Origin: Cytophagales bacterium
GTDB lineage: Bacteria; Bacteroidota; Bacteroidia; Cytophagales; Microscillaceae
Length of the DNA stretch: 33,274 bases
Reading direction: 5' to 3'
Assembly (NCBI GenBank): GCA_013297825.1
Contig: JAAFIN010000022.1
Coordinates: 1-33,274, forward strand
Of this stretch, positions 23,046-29,663 are shown piece after piece. Position 1 is the first letter of the stretch; each line of letters opens with the position of its first letter. A program made the position numbers and the translations under genes. Under the pieces are notes generated by a model. That model was given only the letters and a program-made list of their open reading frames with translations, searched no databases and was not told where the DNA came from.

Positions 23046-23745
23046 ACCAATAAGAACTGTATGTGATTTTTTTGTATTTTTTTGTGGTTAAAAATTCATC
23101 AACATTATTGAGAAATTCATCTAAAAACAAAAAAGTTTCTTGTTTAAATTTTTTAATTTGAAAAAAACTAAAATTTCTTCCACAATTTTGAAAAGACATT
23201 TCGCCATGTGCCAAATTATTTCTTTGATGTTTAATTTGGACTAACTTTTTGCCTTCTACACGTTTATTTTTCTCAAAACCATATTTTTCAGCAAATAATT
23301 TTACTTGTTTTCCATCAATTTTTCCAGAAAAACTAACACCTTTTACCTTGTTTAGATAATCAGTTTTATCTTTTGCATTTTCGTCATATATTTTGATGTG
23401 GTCGTTATTTATGTTTTTTAGTATTTGAAAAATTTTGTCAGAACCTCTATTTTCATCTTCAAAATTCTTGTATTTGTATTCAATCCAAATTTTTTTCAAT
23501 TCATCAGAAGCATCTTGATATTTTAAGTTGTCTTGTGTTGAAATAAAAACGTGTATTCGGTCTATTGCCAAAATCACGATTGATTCCAAAAGATTATAAA
23601 ACATCAAAATACACGAGGCTCTCATTATGGCAGGCACAGCAAAATTATTAGGAGAAATATCTCCTTTTTCTATTTTTTGAAGGAAATCAAAATATTCGTT
23701 GATTTCTTTTTTCCTTTCTTCCAATTCTTTTTTTACATCTTTCAT
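23044..23745 (-). CDS. HEPN-domain protein, MAE_28990/MAE_18760-like putative nuclease
   Basis: 233 residues from the ATG at 23745; an upstream TTG at 23778 is unlikely because it lies in the arm of an inverted repeat. The protein is mainly helical and soluble. The HEPN active-site motif Rx4H is visible as RNNLAH (R175 to H180), in the context KHQRNNLAHGE. HEPN proteins with this motif are metal-independent RNases in toxin-antitoxin, abortive-infection and restriction systems. The MAE_28990-type subfamily is, as I recall, regularly encoded beside a DUF262 protein, and a DUF262 gene lies directly upstream here. The combination suggests a phage-defence or toxin module. Whether it is active cannot be seen. 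Confidence 0.75.
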   Translation of the reverse strand: MKDVKKELEERKKEINEYFDFLQKIEKGDISPNNFAVPAIMRASCILMFYNLLESIVILAIDRIHVFISTQDNLKYQDASDELKKIWIEYKYKNFEDENRGSDKIFQILKNINNDHIKIYDENAKDKTDYLNKVKGVSFSGKIDGKQVKLFAEKYGFEKNKRVEGKKLVQIKHQRNNLAHGEMSFQNCGRNFSFFQIKKFKQETFLFLDEFLNNVDEFLTTKKYKKITYSSYW

Positions 23746-23771
23746 TTTGTATTTTATTAAAACGAAAAAAT

Positions 23772-23800
23772 GTAACAAAATAAGTGAATTATTTTGTTAC
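23772..23800. promoter_or_regulatory. Perfect 12-bp inverted repeat upstream of the HEPN gene
   Basis: The arms GTAACAAAATAA / TTATTTTGTTAC are separated by five bases, 27 bases upstream of the HEPN start and downstream of the DUF262 gene. Position and symmetry suit an operator or an intercistronic hairpin. Confidence 0.55.
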
Positions 23801-23868
23801 AAAATATCATTTTTATTTTTTTTTCAAAAAAATTTAAAGCTAAAAATGCACTAAAAATTTTTATAAAT

Positions 23869-24393
23869 TTAATCCATATTAAAAAAAAACTGCATTGTTT
23901 TTTGTATTTTATCTGTGTTTTTTTGATAAAAAACGGTTGTTCTAATGGTTGTTTTTTTAAATTTTCGTTGCCTCTGAACAGTAAGGTCTTTGAAATAACA
24001 GCCCTCTAAATGTGAAAGAACATCTAATTTTGAGAGTTGTAACTCATTATTCAAAAATGCACTTAAAGTTATGATACGTTTTGCACCATTGGCTATTTCC
24101 AAACGTTTGGTATCTATATTTTCAACCAATGATATTACAGGAATAGGAAAACCTAAAATAACAGATTCTATAAATTTAGATTGTTCTTCTTTATCCCAAG
24201 CAGATTTTTGTTGATAATCAGACAAAACATATATTTCATTTATTCCACTTTGGTCATCATCATCTGCATTTTCAATAAGTTTGTATTTATTTACGATGGT
24301 TTCTATTGTAAATTCATAAGTATCATATATCACTTTTTGTTGGTTGGCAAATATTTGTTGCTCTCTTTCATTTATTTTTTCTTCTGTAGTCAT
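23869..24393 (-). CDS. Short, degenerate DUF262 (GmrSD/ParB-like N-terminal) protein
   Basis: 174 residues. It aligns by eye with the N-terminal half of DUF262 proteins: YEFTIETIVNKY at the start, a block with WDKEEQSKFIESVILGFPIPV, then RLEIANGAKRIITLSAFLNNELQLSKLDVLSHLEGCYFKDL, and RQRKFKKTTIRTTVF. In normal members the central motif is DGQQR (or DGxxR); here it is NGAKR (102-106), so the key aspartate is Asn. Full members run on to about 350 residues or more; this one stops after FFFNMD where others read MFERINTGS. A run of nine T lies just before the stop, but the alternative frame does not restore the family sequence. It may be a remnant, or a short form kept as partner of the downstream HEPN protein. 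Confidence 0.72.
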   Translation of the reverse strand: MTTEEKINEREQQIFANQQKVIYDTYEFTIETIVNKYKLIENADDDDQSGINEIYVLSDYQQKSAWDKEEQSKFIESVILGFPIPVISLVENIDTKRLEIANGAKRIITLSAFLNNELQLSKLDVLSHLEGCYFKDLTVQRQRKFKKTTIRTTVFYQKNTDKIQKTMQFFFNMD

Positions 24394-24514
24394 ATTTTTA
24401 TTTATTTTTTAATTAAAAAAAAATTAAAACGTAAATTTTCAATTCTTAACTGGATTGTTTTTCTACAAAGAAAAGGATTTTTTTTATTTATACCAAAATA
24501 AAAGTTAATTTACG

Positions 24515-24522
24515 TATTTTTG
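24515..24522 (+). promoter_or_regulatory. Possible -7 element for queG
   Basis: TATTTTTG fits TAnnTTTG and lies 36 bases before the start codon, directly ahead of a TTGAACC tract (24521-24557) that runs up to the ATG. Confidence 0.5.
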
Positions 24523-24557
24523 AACCCTTTGAACCTTGAACTTTGAACCTTTTGAAT
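24521..24557. repeat. TTGAACCTT tract abutting the queG start codon
   Basis: Units TGAACCC, TTTGAACCTTGAAC, TTTGAACC and TTTTGAAT lead directly into the ATG. Confidence 0.75.
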
Positions 24558-25505
24558 ATGAAAAACACCGCTCTTGTGAAAGAAACCGCCAAATTATTAG
24601 GTTTTGATTATTGTGGCATTTCAAAAGCTGATTTTTTGGAAGAAGAAGCCCCACGTTTGGAAAATTGGCTCAAAACCCAAAAAAATGGCGAAATGCAATA
24701 TATGGAAAATTATTTTGATAAACGACTTGACCCTCGATTACTTGTAGAAGGTAGCAAATCGGTGGTTTCTTTGTTGTTAAATTATTTTCCAAAAAAAGAT
24801 ATTTTTTCCAAAAAAAATAATCAAGAAAACGAAGAACAAAATAACCAAGAAAATAATTATAAAATCTCAAAATATGCCTATGGAGAAGATTATCACGAAG
24901 TTATTAAAGAAAAATTAAAAACTTTTTTGGAAATATTAAGGGAGAAAATAGGCGAAATAAATGGACGTTGTTTTGTGGATTCTGCTCCTGTAATGGACAA
25001 AGCGTGGGCAAAAAAATCTGGTTTGGGTTGGCTTGGCAAACATTCTAACCTCATAAATCGTAAAATGGGGAGCTTTTTTTTTATTGCTGAATTGATTTTG
25101 GATATTGAACTTGAATATGATTCGCCTATTGGTGATTATTGTGGAACTTGTACCAAGTGCATTGATGCGTGTCCAACTGATGCGATTGTGTCGCCTTACG
25201 TGGTAGATGGGAGCAAGTGTATTTCGTATTTTACGATTGAATTAAAAAAAGAAATTCCTAACGAAATGCACGGAAAATTTGCAGATTGGGCTTTTGGTTG
25301 TGATATTTGCCAAGATGTTTGTCCTTGGAATAGGTTTGCTTATCCGCACAATACCCCAAATTTTGCCCCAAATGAATGGCAAGAATGGCAAAAAAATGAT
25401 TGGCACGAACTTACAGAGGAAGTTTTTAATAAAGTTTTTAAAAAATCTCCCCTAAAACGCACTAAATTTGCAGGTATGAAACGAAATATTGATTTTTTGA
25501 AGTGA
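24558..25505 (+). CDS. queG: Epoxyqueuosine reductase
   Basis: 315 residues from the ATG at 24558. The TTG five codons earlier is within a repeat and was not used. The enzyme reduces epoxyqueuosine to queuosine in the wobble position of tRNA, using cobalamin and two 4Fe-4S clusters in the cytoplasm. The signature [16 protein letters not shown] holds one cluster ligand set, and [13 protein letters not shown] holds the second. The N-terminal [20 protein letters not shown] and the central [24 protein letters not shown] block (catalytic Asp in DSAP) are family hallmarks. Its length is slightly under the E. coli enzyme (about 380) because the C-terminal HEAT-like extension is missing, as in other Bacteroidota. 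No other queuosine gene is in the window. Confidence 0.96.
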   Translation: MKNTALVKETAKLLGFDYCGISKADFLEEEAPRLENWLKTQKNGEMQYMENYFDKRLDPRLLVEGSKSVVSLLLNYFPKKDIFSKKNNQENEEQNNQENNYKISKYAYGEDYHEVIKEKLKTFLEILREKIGEINGRCFVDSAPVMDKAWAKKSGLGWLGKHSNLINRKMGSFFFIAELILDIELEYDSPIGDYCGTCTKCIDACPTDAIVSPYVVDGSKCISYFTIELKKEIPNEMHGKFADWAFGCDICQDVCPWNRFAYPHNTPNFAPNEWQEWQKNDWHELTEEVFNKVFKKSPLKRTKFAGMKRNIDFLK

Positions 25506-25507
25506 GA

Positions 25508-25542
25508 GATAAGGTGTCAGGAAAAAGGTATCAGGAATTAGA
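25508..25542. repeat. GGTATCAGG / GGTGTCAGG units
   Basis: AAGGTGTCAGGAAAAAGG and GGTATCAGGAATTAG units follow queG. The same words occur at about 12890-12927 and, inverted, at 20847-20877. Confidence 0.7.
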
Positions 25543-25715
25543 AAAAAAAACAAATAACCACCTACATAATAAAAAATTGAACATAAGTAATTTTAATTTG
25601 GCTACCTTCTTCAATGTATTAAAAATAAATCTGTGAAAATTTGTGTTAATCTGTAAAATCCGTGTTCCAATATTCTCAAAATAAATTTTTTAATGGTTTT
25701 TCCATAATCCTAACA

Positions 25716-27749
25716 ATGGCTTTAAATTTTAACCTAATTTTTTATTTGGTCTTACTTCCCCTTTGGGGTCTGGGGGGCTTTCTTTTTTTAAACCCCAATT
25801 TGAACGCACAAAATTTAGTATTGGATAGCCTTTATAAAAATTTAAAAATTCAAAAAAATAATATAAAAACTAAAAATGACACGTTGGTTGTGCTTCTGCA
25901 CAATGAACTTGCATACGAATTGCGTTATATTCAAACGGATTCCTCGCTTAATTTGGCAAAAAATAACTTAAAATATGCTCAAAAAATCAATTTTTTGCGT
26001 GGTGTGATTGGTGCGGAATATATGCTTGGGTTTCATTTTGCCAATAAAAATGAATACGCTGATGCCCTCAAAATTTATTACAAATGCCTTGAAAACTTAG
26101 AACAGGTAAATGACCTTCGTCAAAAAGGGAGGGTTTTGAATAATATTGCGATTGTGCATTATTTCCAAAAAAAATATGACAAAGGAGAGGATTTTTTAAA
26201 TCAAGCCCTCAAAATCAATCTACAAATTAAAAATTATGCAGAAGCTGCACGTTGTTACAACAACTTAGGAAGGATTTATTTTGACCAAAAAAAATACAAA
26301 GAGGCTTTTGATTTTTCCAAAAAAACACTTAAAACTGTGGAGGAAAATAACGTAAAAGGCGATTTTTCGGTGTATTATTGCAATGTAGCAGAATATTCTT
26401 TGTATCTTCATCAAGATAAAATAGCAGAAGAATATGCGTTGAAATCATTAGAATCTGCTGAAAAAACCCAAAATAAAAGAATGATTATTAGGTCAAATCT
26501 TATTTTGTCAGAAGTGTATATTGATGAAGAAAAATTAGAAAAATCAAGTGAATTGTTAAAAATTGCAGGTGAAAAACTCCAAAAAAATTCTTTTCCTGAA
26601 GAAGAAATTTTGTACTTAGAAAGTATGTATAAACTGCACGAAAAAAAGAAAGATTTTGCTCAAAGTTTTTATTTTTTTAAAAAATACATTGCCATAAGAG
26701 ATAGCACCCAAAGCACCAAAAACTATAAAACTACTCTACAACAAGATTTTGAATATCAAAACAAATTACAAGAAGAACAGCGTAAAATAGAACGTAAAAA
26801 TGAATTTTGGATTAGGTCGCTTTTAGGTTTGGGTTTGTTGTTGTTTGGGCTTTTGGCATTTTTTATTTTTAGGGCTTTTCGCATCAAATCACAAACGCTT
26901 TCTATTATTTCAAGACAAAAAAATCAAATCGATGAGCAAAGACTTCTTGTAGAACAAACCTATCAACAACTAAAAAGCACTTCTGACGAATTGGACAAAA
27001 GCATTATGTATGCCTCACGTATTCAAAATCTACTTTTGCCAATGGAAACCGAAATAAAATCATTTTTTGCAGAAAATTTTGTGATTTTTAAGCCAAAAGA
27101 CAAAGTTTCAGGAGATTTTTATTGGTTTCATCAGATTTCGCCCCAAAAAGCAATTTTTGTGTTGGGTGATTGCACAGGACACGGTGTTTCTGGTGCTTTT
27201 ATGACAATGCTCTCAAATGCACTTTTGTATGCAGTAGTACACGAAAAAGAGGTTTATTCGCCTGCTGATATTTTGAATTATCTACACGAAAGTATTTTTT
27301 ATATCCTCAAACAAGAAAATGGCATCAATGGTGATGGGCTTGACGTGGCGTGTTGTATGTTTGAAAAAAATGAAAATAATAATCTAAAAATCACTTTTGC
27401 AGGCTCAAAAGCAAGTATGTATTATGTAGAAAATGATGTTTTGCATAAAAAATCAGGGGACAAACAACGCATTGGTGGAAAAATGTACGAAGAAATGCCT
27501 TTTGAAAATCAAACATTTTTTACCCAAAATAATACTATGTTTTATTTTACAAGTGATGGGTTTTATGACCAAAACAACAAAGCACGCAAAAAATTTGGAT
27601 TGCCTTATCTCCAAGAATTATTTTTAAAAAATAATCAATTACCACTTTCCACACAAAAAAATAATTTCCTTAATGCCCTGCATCAGCATCAAGATACTGA
27701 ACCACAACGTGATGATATTGCGTTGGTAGGGTTGAAAGTTAAGGTTTAA
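25716..27749 (+). CDS. TPR-repeat SpoIIE-family protein phosphatase, membrane anchored
   Basis: 677 residues from the ATG at 25716, giving a clean signal peptide that ends after NLNAQ; the GTG at 25662 would add 18 non-signal residues. The region at about 60-345 is built of tetratricopeptide repeats (ALKIYYKCLENLEQ, RVLNNIAIVHYFQKKYDKGEDFLNQAL, ARCYNNLGRIYFDQKKYKEAFDFS), predicted periplasmic. A TM helix lies at about 365-390, a coiled coil at about 395-430, then a PP2C-type SpoIIE phosphatase domain with KDKVSGDFYWF, GDCTGHGVSGAFM (metal-binding aspartates) and YFTSDGFYDQN. Such proteins relay an outside signal to a partner-switching phosphatase. Part of the signal-peptide core, LPLWGLGG, is encoded by a G-rich repeat half. 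A membrane coiled-coil gene follows 15 bases downstream. Confidence 0.9.
   Translation: MALNFNLIFYLVLLPLWGLGGFLFLNPNLNAQNLVLDSLYKNLKIQKNNIKTKNDTLVVLLHNELAYELRYIQTDSSLNLAKNNLKYAQKINFLRGVIGAEYMLGFHFANKNEYADALKIYYKCLENLEQVNDLRQKGRVLNNIAIVHYFQKKYDKGEDFLNQALKINLQIKNYAEAARCYNNLGRIYFDQKKYKEAFDFSKKTLKTVEENNVKGDFSVYYCNVAEYSLYLHQDKIAEEYALKSLESAEKTQNKRMIIRSNLILSEVYIDEEKLEKSSELLKIAGEKLQKNSFPEEEILYLESMYKLHEKKKDFAQSFYFFKKYIAIRDSTQSTKNYKTTLQQDFEYQNKLQEEQRKIERKNEFWIRSLLGLGLLLFGLLAFFIFRAFRIKSQTLSIISRQKNQIDEQRLLVEQTYQQLKSTSDELDKSIMYASRIQNLLLPMETEIKSFFAENFVIFKPKDKVSGDFYWFHQISPQKAIFVLGDCTGHGVSGAFMTMLSNALLYAVVHEKEVYSPADILNYLHESIFYILKQENGINGDGLDVACCMFEKNENNNLKITFAGSKASMYYVENDVLHKKSGDKQRIGGKMYEEMPFENQTFFTQNNTMFYFTSDGFYDQNNKARKKFGLPYLQELFLKNNQLPLSTQKNNFLNALHQHQDTEPQRDDIALVGLKVKV
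25754..25781. repeat. Single G-rich REP-like half inside the TPR-SpoIIE gene
   Basis: CTTCCCCTTTGGGG followed by TCTGGGGGGCTTTC, matching the halves at 21552-21577 and 31201-31228. It is translated in frame as LPLWGLGGF within the signal peptide. Confidence 0.75.
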
Positions 27750-27764
27750 AAAGGCTCAATACAA

Positions 27765-29279
27765 ATGAAAAAATATCTTGTACCATTATTTTTACAAAAA
27801 ATAGACAAAAATCTTTTGGAAAAATACCCTGTTATTTGGGAAACTAATGTCCATTATTTTATCTTTTATGCTGTTGCAATCAATTTGATATTGATAATAA
27901 TAGCCTTTTTGATGCCTATTTCCCAAAAAGGTGTGGTTAGGTTTGAATATCAGATATTTGAAATGTATCTTTTACTTTATATTCCAATAATAGTTTTTGC
28001 TTCGTGGCGTGCAATAAAAAATCTTCAATTTACGTTAAAAATAACTTTTTTGAGGTTTTTGATGTGCATTTTGATTGCTTTTTTGTGGAATTTTACTTTA
28101 AAAATAATTCCTAATATCATTTATTGGAGGGTTTTGATGATGTATGACAAAAAACAAGTGGAAGAAGATGCTTTTTATGTGTTTAAAACTCGTTTGTTAT
28201 CTGATTTCATACAAAAAATTTATTTTTTACCTGAAAGAGAACAATATTTATCTACGCTTAGAAAATCTTATTTTAATCAACACAATGAAATTGATGAAAT
28301 ATTAAATCAAATCCGTTTGAATGAAGCAAAAATCAATAAACATTATGAAATATTAAAACTAATCAATCTAAATAAAACAGAAAAAGATAAACACGATAAA
28401 ATATTAAGAAAAATTCGTTTGGACGAAACAGAAAATGAAATAATGAATGATAAACGTAATGAAATTAATGAATTATCAAATAAAATGCTCTTAAATGAAA
28501 AAAAAATAGATAGCTTACAAGAAATCTTGCGTTCAGAAAAACTATATTCAATAGAGCATTTGGTTAAAATATCTCATAATTACCTTGATAAAATTATCAA
28601 AAGTTATCCACCAACTACACAAAGTTCTAGAGATCATCATTGTAAGGTTGATGAAAATAAGATATTAAATATTGCAGAACATTTGTATTTACTTGAACGA
28701 TGGAGTATTCAGTTTCATCATTTTCATCGTATTCAAAATAAACTATTGTTTGATAAAGTATATCCTTGTTCAATTAAGTCTAATGCAAATAACATTGAAA
28801 AAAAACAGTATGAAGAATGTAAAAAATATCAAGAACTTAGAAATGGATTGGAGAACTATTTTAGTAAACAACAAGATGAAAAATTACACAAAATGAACTT
28901 GATATTAGTTGAAAAAATGTTAGACTTTACAAAGTTGAAAAAAATATTTTCTGAGGAACCAGAAAAACACAAAGAAAGAATGCGTGATACAGACAGATTA
29001 AAATTGCTTGTTTTAGCCTATTGGTTTTTATTTCCAATGGTTTTGTTATTAGGGCGTTGTATTCGTTTGATAAATGTTATTAGGTTTTTTGGTGTTATTT
29101 TTAGTTTCATTATAATTTTTGGCAGTTTGTTGCAGGTTTTTAATTATACGTCTGATTATATTTCATTACAAGGTTATTTTATTCTCCTCATTTTTGTTGA
29201 TATTGTATTGTTTTTTATTATTCATTTTTTGAATTCATTTCAGAATGAACAGCTTGAAGAATCTACTATTCCTAAATGA
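27765..29279 (+). CDS. Unrecognised membrane protein with central coiled-coil repeats
   Basis: 504 residues; I recognise no family. The N-terminal third has three hydrophobic segments (YFIFYAVAINLILIIIAFLM, MYLLLYIPIIVFASW and FLMCILIAFLWNFTL). A soluble region of about 290 residues follows, then three more membrane segments (LLVLAYWFLFPMVLLLG, FFGVIFSFIIIFGSLL and GYFILLIFVDIVLFFIIHFL). The middle holds degenerate repeats of about 17-21 residues: IDEILNQIRLNEAKINKH, YEILKLINLNKTEKDKH, DKILRKIRLDETENE and so on, charged and helical, likely a coiled coil. The gene follows the SpoIIE phosphatase by 15 bases on the same strand, so co-transcription is very likely, and the protein may be its membrane partner or target. 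There is no signal peptide and no catalytic motif. Confidence 0.75.
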   Translation: MKKYLVPLFLQKIDKNLLEKYPVIWETNVHYFIFYAVAINLILIIIAFLMPISQKGVVRFEYQIFEMYLLLYIPIIVFASWRAIKNLQFTLKITFLRFLMCILIAFLWNFTLKIIPNIIYWRVLMMYDKKQVEEDAFYVFKTRLLSDFIQKIYFLPEREQYLSTLRKSYFNQHNEIDEILNQIRLNEAKINKHYEILKLINLNKTEKDKHDKILRKIRLDETENEIMNDKRNEINELSNKMLLNEKKIDSLQEILRSEKLYSIEHLVKISHNYLDKIIKSYPPTTQSSRDHHCKVDENKILNIAEHLYLLERWSIQFHHFHRIQNKLLFDKVYPCSIKSNANNIEKKQYEECKKYQELRNGLENYFSKQQDEKLHKMNLILVEKMLDFTKLKKIFSEEPEKHKERMRDTDRLKLLVLAYWFLFPMVLLLGRCIRLINVIRFFGVIFSFIIIFGSLLQVFNYTSDYISLQGYFILLIFVDIVLFFIIHFLNSFQNEQLEESTIPK

Positions 29280-29663
29280 TTTTTCTATGATTTTATTTAA
29301 AATATTTTTATTCAAAATAATATTTTTATTTTTAAAATAAAAAATTATTAAATTTTTTATCATCTGTTCCAAATTTACCCTAAAACCAAATAATATACTG
29401 CTTTAAGTTTAAGGCGAAGCCAAAATTGAAACCGCCTTTTTGGCAAGTTTTCAACTTGCGTACCACAAAAAAAAACACAAATCACACAAAAATAATTCCT
29501 TGCTTTGATATTGCAGTAGGTTTGCTTTACAAACCGCAAGTTGAAAACTTGCAAGAAAAGCAGTTCCAAGTTTGGCTTCGCTAAACCTGAAACAGTATAT
29601 TATTTGGTTTTTAGATAAACTTGGAGGAGTGGGGAAAATCTTAAACCTTAAACTTTGAACTTC
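29280..29663. other. Intergenic stretch containing a MITE-like element
   Basis: No gene is seen. AT-rich DNA up to 29380 is followed by the inverted-repeat element at 29382-29612 and a short TTAAACCTTAAACTTTGAAC tract at about 29639-29661. Confidence 0.6.
29382..29612. mobile_element. MITE-like nested inverted repeat
   Basis: The ends are inverted repeats of about 19 bp, AAAACCAAATAATATACTG at 29382-29400 and its complement at 29593-29611. Homology continues inwards with AAGTTTAAGGCGAAGCCAAA against TTTGGCTTCGCTAAACCTG, and GCAAGTTTTCAACTTGCG against CGCAAGTTGAAAACTTGC, leaving about 70 unpaired bases at the centre. There is no open reading frame of substance. TA dinucleotides flank both ends, compatible with but not proof of a TA target duplication. 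Confidence 0.65.

Noticed and set aside
23746-23778. Longer HEPN reading frame starting at a TTG
   Set aside because: The TTG lies in the arm of an inverted repeat and the added residues look like translated leader; the ATG at 23745 gives a normal start.
23780-23900. Frameshift in the nine-T run rescuing a full-length DUF262 protein
   Set aside because: I read the alternative frame; it continues as Phe/Lys/Ile-rich sequence without DUF262 features, and only about 120 bases remain before the HEPN gene.
24543-24557. TTG start five codons upstream of queG
   Set aside because: It belongs to the TTGAACCTT repeat; the ATG at 24558 begins a normal QueG N-terminus.
25662-25715. GTG start of the TPR-SpoIIE gene
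   Set aside because: It would place 18 residues before the signal peptide; the ATG at 25716 gives a standard signal sequence.
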